Shown piece by piece: positions 8,926-17,953 of a stretch of DNA of 64,000 bases. Each line of letters begins with the position of its first letter. Position 1 is the stretch's first letter. The DNA is taken from positions 25,679 to 89,678 of the forward strand of contig CAZAFH010000015.1 of assembly GCA_964484265.1 (NCBI GenBank), given 5' to 3'. Source of the stretch: SIAQ01 sp964484265. GTDB lineage: Bacteria > Planctomycetota > Planctomycetia > Gemmatales > Gemmataceae. Both the position numbers and the translations under genes were made by a program. A model generated the notes under the pieces. That model did not search any database and was not told the DNA's origin. It worked only from the letters and a program-made list of their open reading frames with translations.

Positions 8926-11900
8926 TTAGTGGCCATGGGCGTTTAGCACTGGCTCCGCACTCGTGCTTCCCGATTCCTGTGCAACGACTGCTGGTCCTGC
9001 CGGCTTGAGAAACACGTACAGCACCGGGACGACGAACAGAGTAAGCAGCGTCGAACCCGACAGTCCGCCGATCACCGCGCGTGCGAGCGGGAGGTTCATC
9101 TCGTCGCCTGGATGCAGATGAATCGCCATCGGCAGCAGACCGGCCACCGTAGCGATCGTCGTCATCATGATCGGGCGCAGCCGGGTGCGCGCCGCCCACA
9201 CGATGGCGTCGAAGGTCTTCATCCCTTCCTCACGCAATCGGTTTGCGAAATCGACGAGCAGCACGGAGTTGGACACCGACATGCCTACCATCAGCAGCAC
9301 ACCCATGCACGACTGAATATTCAGCGACGTCGAGGTGGCCCACAGCATCAGCGCGACGCCGACGAGACCGAGGGGCGCCGCCACGATCATGATGAGCGGA
9401 TCCAGCCACGATGAGAACTGAGCCGCCATCACCAAGTATACCAGAAGCACGGCCAGCAGAAGATTGAATCCCATTTCGCCGAACGACTCGCGCATCGCGG
9501 CGACTTCACCGCGAACGGTGACGCGCACGCCGCGAGGCAGACGCAGCGGTTCCGGATCGACGCCGAAGTCGCGCTGCAGGTCCGCGCGAGCCTTTGTCTT
9601 GTCCTTGGTCAGATTCAGATACTGCTCCAAACGGTTGCGGAATTCCTCATTTCTTCCAAGGTGCAACGCGTCCACGTCCACGCCATACTGCTCTCGAAGC
9701 ACCTCGGCGACTTCTGGCTCTTCGTCGTGGAAGTATCGTTTGAGAACGTCGGCCAGTTCTTCGTCCTTGCCCGGATTGCCTTGTTCCGCTGGAAACACCT
9801 TGACGGCATGCGCGAAAAGTGCCTCGCGCGGCAGAATCGTGACGGCGTAGGTGAGAGGCAGCTCGTCAACGATGCGATCGATCTCGCCAGCCACTCGAGC
9901 AAGATCGTTATCGCCGACGGATACAAAAAGCTGGCTGACCCGGTCGGCCTCGTAGTGGAAGACCTCGACCGGTCCCTGAGCTCGATTGATGGTCGCCACG
10001 TCGCGCAACAAGGGAGCACGCTGCTTGCCCGTGCGTTTCTCGGGCGTGATCGGTACCGTCTCCAACGTCTGGATGTTCTCGACCAGATTCTCCGGGTATT
10101 GCACGCCGATGATGTAGGGGTTGCCTGTCCTCGGATCGATCCAGAAATTCGGCGCGAGCTGAGCGCTCGACATCAACGAGGTGATCACATTGCGAACGAC
10201 ATCGGTTTGCGTCAGTTTCAGGCGAGCGGCTGCGTCTCGGTCCACGTCAAGGTTGAGTTGGGGCAGGTCCATCGCCTGGGGCAGGTAGGTTTCCTTCACT
10301 TGCGGAATTCGACCGATGCGCCAGTCGAGCGCCTTCACCACGGCGCGACGGTTGACCATATCGCGGCCATGCACCTGGACCTGGATCGGCGCCAGCGCGC
10401 CTCCGTTGAGGATCTGCCGGATCATGCCGCCCGTTTCGAAAAAGAAGTCGTCGCTGGGGAATCGTTTGGCGAGTTTTTCGCGTAGCTGTTCGACGTAATC
10501 ACGCGTCGGGGTCGATCGGCCATCGAATCCGCTGCGGAGCTGTACACGCACAAACGCGGCGTGCGGGCCGTTGTTCGAGGTGTAGATCGCCGACCAGCGC
10601 GACGACAGGCCGATATTCGCCAACGTGATTTTCAGATCCTCCGCGGGTACAACTTCGCGAATGAGCGTGTCGATCTCGTAGACCAATTTTTCCGTGGTTT
10701 CGACGCGAGGCCCGCCAGCGGCGCGCAGATGAACGGTGAACTCGCTGGAATCTACCTCGGGAAATAGCTCCTGCCCGATGCGCGGAAAACACCAAACTGC
10801 GAGCACCACGCCGATCGCGACCAGCCCGATGACCGCGAGCCGATGACGCAGGCACCAGCGTAACGCCTGCTCGTAGCGGTGCGTGCCGCGGTCGAACAGC
10901 CGCGAAAATGCCGGCGCGATACTGGATAGTCCAGCGACCACGAGCACGACGCCGCCGAGCGCGCCGACGAGAACGAGCGCCCGGCGCAGTTCCGCAGGAA
11001 GGACGCGGTAAGGCCAGGCGAAGAAATCGCCGATATTCTGAGGAAAGAAACGGTCCAGCCAACCAGCCCCCCAGTGTGCCAGTGCGGGTAAACCCAGGCC
11101 GACGATAGAGAGAAAGACGGCACTGCGAATGAGCCAGCGAGGAAAGCCCTCGCCTTCCGCATGAGCCCGCAGAAATCGCGAATTGTAAAGCGGCGAGACG
11201 GTTCGCGCGACGAGATAGGACGCTCCCATCGCCATCGAGGCACTGATCGCGAGCGGCACGAACAGATGCCTGCCAACCCCGGTCATGAACGCCAGCGGGA
11301 AAAAGACGATCACCGTGATTACCGTCGCGATCAACACCGGCACCGAGATTTCCTGCGAACTCTGGCGGACTGCTTCCAACGGATCCTTGCCCATCTCGAG
11401 GTGGCGCATCGTATTCTCGACGTCAACGATGCAGTCATCGACGACGCGGCCCAGGATCAACGCCAACCCGCCCAGGGTCATGATGTTGAGCGTGTGGCCG
11501 GTGAAATAGAGTCCCGTCAGTGCCATGAGCACCGAGAGCGGAATCGACAGCATGACGACCCAGGTGCTGCGCAGGCTGCCCAGGAACAAAAGCACGACAA
11601 GCGATGCCAGCACGGCGCCGAGAATCGCCTCGAGACGAAGATTCGCGATCGAATCACGCACGTACTGGGATTGGTCGAAGGCAATTTCGATCTGCACGTC
11701 TGGCGGTATCGTGCCGCGCTCGTGCAGTAGCGGGAGGGCCGCCTTCACGTTATCCACGACGGAAATGGCGCTCGCGCCGGCCTGGCGCAGCAGCGGCATG
11801 TAGACCGCTCGCTTGCCGTCCACGTGCACGGTGTTCGTTCGCCAGCGCGTCGCATCAACCACGTTGGCGACATCGCCCAGGTGAACGATCTTTCGGCCAT

Positions 11901-12642
11901 CGTTGTAGAGCGGGATCTTTTCGAAGTCCTTCGGAGCGCTTACCATGCTATTCGAAATGACGTAGTAATTCTGGTCACCGATGCGAATCTCGCCCGTAGG
12001 GATAATTGCACTTTGGGTGTTGACGATGCGTGCGACCTCCAGCGGTGATAGCTTTAGAGCTTCCAGGGAACGCGGATGCACGTAAATCTGCACCTGCCGA
12101 AAGACGCCTCCGAACACGGGGGCCGAGGCCAGCCCTTCGATGCCGGCAAGTTCCTCGCGCAACTGGTAGTCGGCGATATCGAGTAGCTCCTTGTCGGTTC
12201 GGCTATTGCTCGTGATGATGAGGTTGCCGACCGGGATCGCACTGGCATCGAACTTCAGGACGCTGGGCGGCAGCATGCCGGGCGGCATGTTCTGCATCTC
12301 GCCATTCACCAGCGAGATGACCTGGCTTGAAGCCACGTCGGGATCGACCTGCTCACGGAAAAACACCTTGATGATGGCGATGCCAAGCAGCGACTTGGAT
12401 TCGATATGTTCCAGATGATCGCACCGCGTGAGCGCTCGCTCCAGCACCGAGGTGACGCTCTTCTCCATGTCCGGCGCAGGCATGCCACGGTATGACGCGA
12501 ACACGACGACGACGGGAACCTTGATCTTCGGCAAGATGTCGGTCGGCGTCCGCTGATACGCCACCAGGCCGAGCACCACCGTCAGCATCATGGCGACGTA
12601 AATCGTATAGGGATGCCTCAACGCAATATTGACGAGCCACAT
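8926..12642 (-). CDS. efflux RND transporter permease subunit (AcrB/HAE-1 type)
   Basis: The 1238-residue permease is longer than the usual ~1040. It begins MWLVNIALRHPYTIYVAMMLTVVLG, the normal RND start with TM1, and contains the TM4 proton-relay pair in GRVVDDCIVDVENT. The family signature is in the C-terminal half: GVLLMVGMSVSNSVLLVDFANRLREEG, then LRPIMMTTIATVAGLLPMA. Extra length comes from two places. One is an extended segment between TM6 and TM7. The other is a charged insert of about 95 residues (roughly 938-1033) in the second periplasmic loop before RGVRVTVRGEVAAM. ATG 12642 was chosen because TM1 begins there and the TolC-like gene ends 10 bases upstream; a start at 12732 would overlap that gene. 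Substrate unknown; drugs, metals and lipids are all possible. Confidence 0.93.
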   Translation of the reverse strand: MWLVNIALRHPYTIYVAMMLTVVLGLVAYQRTPTDILPKIKVPVVVVFASYRGMPAPDMEKSVTSVLERALTRCDHLEHIESKSLLGIAIIKVFFREQVDPDVASSQVISLVNGEMQNMPPGMLPPSVLKFDASAIPVGNLIITSNSRTDKELLDIADYQLREELAGIEGLASAPVFGGVFRQVQIYVHPRSLEALKLSPLEVARIVNTQSAIIPTGEIRIGDQNYYVISNSMVSAPKDFEKIPLYNDGRKIVHLGDVANVVDATRWRTNTVHVDGKRAVYMPLLRQAGASAISVVDNVKAALPLLHERGTIPPDVQIEIAFDQSQYVRDSIANLRLEAILGAVLASLVVLLFLGSLRSTWVVMLSIPLSVLMALTGLYFTGHTLNIMTLGGLALILGRVVDDCIVDVENTMRHLEMGKDPLEAVRQSSQEISVPVLIATVITVIVFFPLAFMTGVGRHLFVPLAISASMAMGASYLVARTVSPLYNSRFLRAHAEGEGFPRWLIRSAVFLSIVGLGLPALAHWGAGWLDRFFPQNIGDFFAWPYRVLPAELRRALVLVGALGGVVLVVAGLSSIAPAFSRLFDRGTHRYEQALRWCLRHRLAVIGLVAIGVVLAVWCFPRIGQELFPEVDSSEFTVHLRAAGGPRVETTEKLVYEIDTLIREVVPAEDLKITLANIGLSSRWSAIYTSNNGPHAAFVRVQLRSGFDGRSTPTRDYVEQLREKLAKRFPSDDFFFETGGMIRQILNGGALAPIQVQVHGRDMVNRRAVVKALDWRIGRIPQVKETYLPQAMDLPQLNLDVDRDAAARLKLTQTDVVRNVITSLMSSAQLAPNFWIDPRTGNPYIIGVQYPENLVENIQTLETVPITPEKRTGKQRAPLLRDVATINRAQGPVEVFHYEADRVSQLFVSVGDNDLARVAGEIDRIVDELPLTYAVTILPREALFAHAVKVFPAEQGNPGKDEELADVLKRYFHDEEPEVAEVLREQYGVDVDALHLGRNEEFRNRLEQYLNLTKDKTKARADLQRDFGVDPEPLRLPRGVRVTVRGEVAAMRESFGEMGFNLLLAVLLVYLVMAAQFSSWLDPLIMIVAAPLGLVGVALMLWATSTSLNIQSCMGVLLMVGMSVSNSVLLVDFANRLREEGMKTFDAIVWAARTRLRPIMMTTIATVAGLLPMAIHLHPGDEMNLPLARAVIGGLSGSTLLTLFVVPVLYVFLKPAGPAVVAQESGSTSAEPVLNAHGH

Positions 12643-12652
12643 GGCTTTGCAC

Positions 12653-14284
12653 TCACTTTGCCTTTGGAACAGGGATCGGAAGCGGCACGGAGACTCGATC
12701 GACAATCTCATCGCTTGGCAGGCCGAGGACAATCATCAGCCGAAAGCGTGCGCGTTCGTAGTCGGTGGCCGCCTGAGCGTGCAGTTCGAGAAGGTCTGCC
12801 AATCGGCGGAGGGAATCAATCACCTCCAGTGGCCTAGTCTTTTCCACTTCCCGAATGCGTTCGAAATTCAACCGGGCCGATTCGAAGAGTGGCCCCGTCG
12901 GTCTGCCCGCGGAATCGTACAAGGCCGAGCGGATGAAAGCGACGCGATCCTTCCACGCCTTGATCTGTTCATGGGTTTGAACGACCTGTGTAATGACGAT
13001 GTCTTGAAGCTGGATTTGGCGCAGTTTCGCTTGCCGTTCCGAGGACTCCCGCTCACGAACCTCGGCAAGATTGCCCAAACCGAAGTTCTGCAGGCGCCAC
13101 ATCAGCGTGACGTCGAAGTCGGCTCGCGATCCGAAATTGAGTATTCGATCCGCTGGGCCAAAACCGCCAATCTTCGGCGGATTGGGATCCGGCCCACCGC
13201 CAAACCCGCCCCAGTTGTAATTCACGAATACGCTAGGCAGCAAAGGGCGGAACTTCGCCGCGCGAACGCGCTCAACGGCTGCACGCACCTCGGCCTGGTT
13301 CTCCGCCAACTCGGGGCGATTGCTTAGCGCAATGCGGACCATCTCCTCGGGCGGCAGGTCGTTCCATGGACCGGTAAAGTCCAGAGGAGCGCGAAAATCC
13401 TCCATCGGCCAAAGCAAGATGTCTGGCGACAACCGCAAAAGCCGAGCCAACTCCGCCGACGCAACGTGATACTCCTGCAATGCCGTCGTGCGTTCCTCGC
13501 GCCGGCGCAGCACATCGACTTCGACGCGATACACTTCCGACTTGAGCGCTTCCGCCGCGCCGGCTTTCTGCATGGCCGTGATGAGCGGCAGTAATCCCTT
13601 GGACCCGGCACGGATCGGCGCGGGTTTCTCCGAGGTCAGAAAATCCAGCGTAAGCTCCGCGCGTGCCAGGCGGCGTTGCGCACGCATCATCGTGAAATAG
13701 GCTTCTGCGATGGTCAGAAGCGTATTGTTATGGACACGCTGAAAGCCCGCCTGGCGTGCTGCGCTGACCTGCCGGGCGACCAGAGGCGTGAACACGGCAT
13801 CGGCCAGGCTGACCGACATGGATGGACCGCCGCCGACGAATAACGAATCTCGGTTTGCCGAGATGACATTGCCTTCCGTCCGCTGTATCTGTCCAACATG
13901 ATCCACATAGGTGCTGCCGACGTTTACGTTCGGGAGCAATAGGATACGTGCGCGTTGAAGCTGGATCTGCGCTCGCCGCACAACCTCGCGCGACTGGGCG
14001 ATGTCCAGGTTGCTGGTTCCCGCCAACCGCAGTGCCGCGCTCAGCGTGATCGGCATGAGCCGGCTTTCATCAATGCCAGGAAACGTGGCGGGAGTCTGCA
14101 TCGCCTGCGTTGGCGTAGACAGTTCCGGCTGTGACAGTACGCTGACCGGCCCGCCTAGGTTCGCCCGGAATAGCGGCGGCGGATCCTGGCATAGAGCCAA
14201 CGATCCCCATGCGCACAGCAGCATTGCTAGGAAAGGTACGGCTCTTTCCCGCCTCCAGTTCGAATTTGGCTGAGTTGGCAGCAT
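12653..14284 (-). CDS. TolC family outer-membrane efflux protein
   Basis: The 543-residue protein has an N-terminal signal region and the two-repeat organisation of the outer-membrane-factor family. Each repeat combines coiled-coil helices with beta strands: ALRLAGTSNLDIAQSREVVRRAQIQLQRARILLLPNV in the first half, and MVRIALSNRPELAENQAEVRAAVERVRAAKFRPLLPSV in the second. Trimers of such proteins form the exit duct of tripartite pumps. It is the first gene of the efflux operon, 10 bases ahead of the RND permease. The start at 14284 lacks a strong ribosome-binding site. Confidence 0.88.
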   Translation of the reverse strand: MLPTQPNSNWRRERAVPFLAMLLCAWGSLALCQDPPPLFRANLGGPVSVLSQPELSTPTQAMQTPATFPGIDESRLMPITLSAALRLAGTSNLDIAQSREVVRRAQIQLQRARILLLPNVNVGSTYVDHVGQIQRTEGNVISANRDSLFVGGGPSMSVSLADAVFTPLVARQVSAARQAGFQRVHNNTLLTIAEAYFTMMRAQRRLARAELTLDFLTSEKPAPIRAGSKGLLPLITAMQKAGAAEALKSEVYRVEVDVLRRREERTTALQEYHVASAELARLLRLSPDILLWPMEDFRAPLDFTGPWNDLPPEEMVRIALSNRPELAENQAEVRAAVERVRAAKFRPLLPSVFVNYNWGGFGGGPDPNPPKIGGFGPADRILNFGSRADFDVTLMWRLQNFGLGNLAEVRERESSERQAKLRQIQLQDIVITQVVQTHEQIKAWKDRVAFIRSALYDSAGRPTGPLFESARLNFERIREVEKTRPLEVIDSLRRLADLLELHAQAATDYERARFRLMIVLGLPSDEIVDRVSVPLPIPVPKAK

Positions 14285-14868
14285 GGACTAACTCAAATCG
14301 ATTCGCCCATGAAATTGGACAAAGCAGAAAGGTTGGAGAGAACCGTCCGCATCCCCTATTTCGGCATCTGTGATTCAATTCGCACGCTTCATACCATTTG
14401 CTCCGGGATTGGCAAGCTATTTCCGAAAGCCTCATCACTTGGCCTAATATCCTCGACTTCGCCTTCATTCGTTCGATTAATTACATGAGGTGAATGAGAA
14501 TTAATTCAACGCAACTCTACTTCATGCAGCTTGGATTGTCGCATCTGCAATCGGAAAGTAGATTTCCGAGCCACGACCGTGAGGGAGTGGCCGAATTCGC
14601 ATGTTCCGGCACGGCATCCAGTTGGCCGCTCCCTTACGGTCGCGGCTCGGAAGAACGTCAGATCACCGATTGAAAGTTGATGTAACATGCTTGATCTTGC
14701 GAAGTATACGTCACGGTAGGTCGAGCGATCCGAGCGGGACGGTGTAGCCATTTTCGGCAAATCACTCTTCACGGCGAATTCGCGCGTTCTTCGCCCAGGG
14801 TTCCCAGTTTGGCGCTAAGATTCCCTTCATGGCAGGATGCCCAAACTGCCCGAACGAAAGGATGCGCC
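14285..14868. other. gene-free divergent interval containing a 91-bp palindromic repeat
   Basis: The interval separates the divergent efflux operon and the metallophosphoesterase gene and must hold their promoters, which I cannot place with confidence. Apart from the palindromic repeat at 14563-14653 and an AT-rich stretch around 14475-14515 (ATTAATT...AATTAAT), I see no gene or RNA. Short reading frames here are interrupted or lack translation signals. Confidence 0.6.
14563..14653. repeat. 91-bp palindromic repeat, copy 1
   Basis: The left arm (14563-14592, TTTCCGAGCCACGACCGTGA...) and the right arm (14624-14653, ...TTACGGTCGCGGCTCGGAAG) are near-perfect reverse complements around a 31-base centre. 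The same element, at the same length and with a closely matching centre (TGTTCCGGCA.GGCATCC), recurs at 27445-27535. It looks like a REP/MITE-type dispersed element that can fold into a long hairpin. No encoded protein. Confidence 0.9.
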
Positions 14869-15780
14869 ATGAAACGGATGCTCGCAGCTCTCTTCGCCGG
14901 CGCGGTGGTGGTGACCACCGTCGGATTCACGCGTTACTCCGGCAGCGAAAAAGAACCCGAACCCGTCTCCTTCGGCGGTGACGCCATTCATGCCGAAGTC
15001 GAAGATCGCAACCCGTGGACGAGCCTGAATCTCAAAGACGCGCCGGATGATTTTCATTTTGCCGTCATCAGCGATCGCACCGGCGCGGAGCGCGAAGGAA
15101 TCTTCCCGAAGGCCGTGACGCAGCTGAATCTCTTGCAGCCAAAATTCGTTGTGTCGGTCGGCGATCTGATCGAAGGCTACACGGAGATGCCGCGTGACGT
15201 GAACGCACAATGGGACGAACTGGAACGCCAGGTGCGAAAGCTGCACATGCCCTTCTTCTTCGTGGCCGGCAATCATGACGTGAGCAACGCGGCGCAGGAG
15301 AATCTCTGGCGCAAACGATTCGGTCGGCGTTATTACAGTCTAAACTACCGCGGCGTGCTTTTTCTGATGCTGAACTCGGACGACCCGCCCCAACAAGGCG
15401 GCGCTCTCGGCCGCGAGCAAATCGCCTGGGCCCGCCAGATCCTGACCAAATGCAAAAGTGCACGCTGGACCTTCGTCATTCTGCATCGGCCGCTCTGGGA
15501 CTACGACAACGGCAACCAAAACGGATGGATCGAGATCGAGCGCCAGCTCGACGGCCGAAACTACACCGTGTTCGCCGGTCACGAGCACCGCTACCGGCGG
15601 TTCGTCCGCCGCGGCATGAATTATTACCAACTCGCTACCACCGGCGGTTCCAGCGAACTGCGCGGCATCAAGCATGGCGAGATCGATCACTTCGCGTGGG
15701 TAACCATGAAACGCCCCGGCCCGGTGATCGCAAACGTCAAACTCGACGGCGTCCTCTCCGACACCTTCGTGACGGACTAG
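14869..15780 (+). CDS. metallophosphoesterase (calcineurin-like), exported
   Basis: The 303-residue protein starts with a hydrophobic signal segment (MKRMLAALFAGAVVVTTVGF). It then shows the metallophosphoesterase motifs in order: VISDRTG near residue 68, VSVGDLIEG near 100, FFVAGNHDVS near 133, FVILHRPLWDY near 205 and VFAGHEHRYRR near 235. The first motif is D-R-T instead of the usual D-x-H, so one metal ligand differs; GD, GNHD and GHxH are intact. Family members hydrolyse phosphoesters with a di-metal centre; the substrate is unknown. ATG 14869 has AAAGGA upstream. Confidence 0.87.
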   Translation: MKRMLAALFAGAVVVTTVGFTRYSGSEKEPEPVSFGGDAIHAEVEDRNPWTSLNLKDAPDDFHFAVISDRTGAEREGIFPKAVTQLNLLQPKFVVSVGDLIEGYTEMPRDVNAQWDELERQVRKLHMPFFFVAGNHDVSNAAQENLWRKRFGRRYYSLNYRGVLFLMLNSDDPPQQGGALGREQIAWARQILTKCKSARWTFVILHRPLWDYDNGNQNGWIEIERQLDGRNYTVFAGHEHRYRRFVRRGMNYYQLATTGGSSELRGIKHGEIDHFAWVTMKRPGPVIANVKLDGVLSDTFVTD

Positions 15781-16125
15781 CGCGTTCTCGCCGGCGCGGG
15801 CACCGCATTCGGCCGCGACTTACATCATGGTCGCAGGCGGCAATGGCAGAACCTATTGGAAAACGGTCCGGTGACTGGCAGTAATTAATTCTTGAGGAAA
15901 TTTCAGATGAACGGACAACGCTACTCCATTTCCTCGCGTTGATCCTGTTGGTCTTTCATTTCTGTTTCGACCCAGCAGCAAATCGACTGTGAGTATCTCT
16001 TCCTTACTCAGCAGATCACGGGAGCATGAAAAAAATTCGCTTGACGGCAAACATTCAAACAACAATAAGAACGTACAAACGTTTGAGCGTTGACGGATCT
16101 GAATACCTTCACCGTGGGAGTTGTC
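15781..16125. other. gene-free interval upstream of the prepilin/PhyH operon
   Basis: No convincing gene. The distal half is A-rich and contains a candidate sigma70-like promoter (TTGACG at 16041-16046, AATAAG at 16064-16069). The rest shows nothing notable. Confidence 0.5.
16041..16069 (+). promoter_or_regulatory. candidate promoter of the DUF1559-PhyH-MFS-VOC operon
   Basis: TTGACG (16041-16046) matches the -35 consensus at five of six positions. It is followed after 17 bases by a weak -10 hexamer, AATAAG. It lies 57 bases before the ATG at 16126. The -10 match is poor, so this is a suggestion only. Confidence 0.3.
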
Positions 16126-17169
16126 ATGCCGAAACGGAAGGCGTTTACACTCATTGAGCTGCTGGTTGTCATCGCCATCATTGCCATCCTGATTGCGATT
16201 CTGGTGCCGGCGGTACAGAAAGTGCGCGAGGCGGCGGCGCGAACCCAATGTATCAACAACCTCAAGCAACTGGGATTGGCCACGCACAATTATGAATCCT
16301 CGAACAAGTGCATGCCGCCGGCGTATCGCGGTAGTTCCATTGGAGGAGCGCCGGGTTACTACGACCTGTGGGGTACTATCGCGCTGCTCACGCCATACCT
16401 CGATCAGACTCCTCTCTTCAACTCGATCGACCTGAGTCTGACGATTTATCAATTGACGCCGCCCTACGGCATCCAGGCGCCGCTGGCGGTTCAGTCGCGC
16501 GTCGCACTATTGGTCTGCCCGAGCGACTCCATGCAATCGGTATGCTCCAACGCCTATGCCATTCCTGGCGAACTTGCACCCACCAATTACGCTTTCTGCC
16601 TCGGCAGCGGAACATCCAAAGGCCAGACGAATTGGCTCGGTTCACCGTGGGACGCGGACGGCGTGTTCTATGCGCAGTCCCGAGTGCGCATGGTGGGTAT
16701 CACCGACGGAACCAGCAATACTGTCGGCGCTTCCGAGCGCATCCTTGGCGGAGGGCCCGAGGCGACGACCGTGGCCTCGAAAAGCGAGATCGACTCGCAA
16801 ACCATGTTCGTCAATCCAGGCATGGAAACGACTGATGCCAACTGCGGCAGTTCCCTCCGAGTCAATTACAGCCAACGCCGCATGTACACATGGGTGGCGG
16901 GCGAGCCTCGCTGCACGAGTTACAACCACTACTACGTTCCAAACGATCCGGTCAATCCGGATTGCGTCGCCAACTTTGTGAGCACCCCGCCGGATCCGTT
17001 GTTGCGCAGTTCTGGTCATGGGCTGAGCACCGCGCGGAGCCGGCATCCCGGCGGCGTTAACGTGTTGATGTGCGACGGAAGCGTGCGTTTTATTCAGAAC
17101 AATATTCCGTTGGCAACATGGCGAGCACTCGCCACTCGTGCCGGAGGGGAGGTCGCCGGTGAGTTCTGA
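16126..17169 (+). CDS. DUF1559 domain protein with prepilin-type N-terminus
   Basis: The 347-residue protein carries a type IV prepilin/pseudopilin leader (MPKRKAFTLIELLVVIAIIAILIA) cleavable by prepilin peptidase, followed by the planctomycete DUF1559 domain. The domain is recognisable from KVREAAARTQCINNLKQLGLATHNYE and the C-terminal tag HPGGVNVLMCDGSVRFI. These proteins form a huge paralogous family in planctomycetes and are thought to be exported surface or pseudopilus components; their exact job is unsettled. The ATG at 16126 has GTGGGAG nearby. Its last 11 bases overlap the start of the PhyH gene, which suggests translational coupling in an operon. Confidence 0.9.
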   Translation: MPKRKAFTLIELLVVIAIIAILIAILVPAVQKVREAAARTQCINNLKQLGLATHNYESSNKCMPPAYRGSSIGGAPGYYDLWGTIALLTPYLDQTPLFNSIDLSLTIYQLTPPYGIQAPLAVQSRVALLVCPSDSMQSVCSNAYAIPGELAPTNYAFCLGSGTSKGQTNWLGSPWDADGVFYAQSRVRMVGITDGTSNTVGASERILGGGPEATTVASKSEIDSQTMFVNPGMETTDANCGSSLRVNYSQRRMYTWVAGEPRCTSYNHYYVPNDPVNPDCVANFVSTPPDPLLRSSGHGLSTARSRHPGGVNVLMCDGSVRFIQNNIPLATWRALATRAGGEVAGEF

Positions 17170-17950
17170 TAACGCTTCCTCTAACCGCCTGCTCAGTCAC
17201 GATGATATTCGTTTCTATGCAAACGAAGGTTATCTCATTTCGCGCGGCCTATTCTCGGCACGAGAAGTAGCCGACCTGGCGTGCGAGGCCGAGCACGTGT
17301 TTCGCGCGGGCGCCGAGTTGATGAACGTCAACAACATGCGCGTGCGATTCAAGCCGCATCACCTGAAACAACACGCCGTCTTCGAGGTTTTCGACCCGAT
17401 CGCGGATCTCTCCCCTGTTGCCAGCGCCATCACGCGCGATCGGCGGATTCTCGATCGATTGCACGAACTCTACGGTGAGCCCGCGGAATTGTTCAAGGAC
17501 AAGCTGATCTACAAGCTTCCCGGGGCGGCCGGCGCGACATTGCATCAGGACTGGATTGCTTGGCCTGGATTCCCGGAGTCCTTCCTGACGGTTCTGGTGG
17601 CGATCGACGCGTTCACCGAAGATAACGGCGCGACCGAGGTGTTCCCTCGCGTGCATAAAAAAGGTTATCTCTCGGCGAAAGATGGGCAGCATCATTACGT
17701 CGAGATTACGGACCTCGATGCAAAGCCGGTCCCGCTGCTGCTCGCGCCGGGAGACGTCGCCATCTTCTCCTGCTTCACGCCGCATCGCTCTGGGCCTAAT
17801 CGCTCGCTCTTGCCGAGACGCGGCTACTTCATCAGTTACAACGCCCGTTCGGACGGCGGCGACCAATACGCCAGGCACTATCGCGAGTTCCACGAGTACC
17901 TGCGTGCCAAGGCCCCGGTCGAGCAGCGTCCATTGATGTTCTTCCGGTGA
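17159..17950 (+). CDS. phytanoyl-CoA dioxygenase (PhyH) family protein
   Basis: This is a 263-residue Fe(II)/2-oxoglutarate-dependent oxygenase of the PhyH type. It opens with the typical SHDDIRFYANEGYLISRGLFS. The double-stranded beta helix holds the iron-binding facial triad: His129 and Asp131 in LHQDWIAWPG and His209 in FTPHRSGPNRS, with the nearby Arg a candidate for the 2-oxoglutarate salt bridge. Middle segment AIDAFTEDNGATEVFPRVHKKGYL is the usual PhyH core. GTG 17159 was chosen because GGAGGGGAGG sits just before it; an in-frame GTG at 17138 is possible. It overlaps the DUF1559 stop and is three bases ahead of the MFS gene. Substrate unknown. Confidence 0.88.
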   Translation: MSSDNASSNRLLSHDDIRFYANEGYLISRGLFSAREVADLACEAEHVFRAGAELMNVNNMRVRFKPHHLKQHAVFEVFDPIADLSPVASAITRDRRILDRLHELYGEPAELFKDKLIYKLPGAAGATLHQDWIAWPGFPESFLTVLVAIDAFTEDNGATEVFPRVHKKGYLSAKDGQHHYVEITDLDAKPVPLLLAPGDVAIFSCFTPHRSGPNRSLLPRRGYFISYNARSDGGDQYARHYREFHEYLRAKAPVEQRPLMFFR

Positions 17951-17953
17951 AAT

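Noticed and set aside
11161..11730. 189-codon reading frame opposite the RND permease
   Set aside because: It is antisense to a clearly conserved gene, has no family resemblance and a composition that follows from the opposite strand.
12643..12732. N-terminal extension of the RND permease to 12732
   Set aside because: It would overlap the TolC-like gene by 80 bases and add a hydrophilic leader before the normal TM1 start.
14506..14772. short minus-strand frame across the first palindromic repeat
   Set aside because: It reads through the repeat, and its counterpart frames at 27374-27658 and 27403-27927 arise from the same palindrome.
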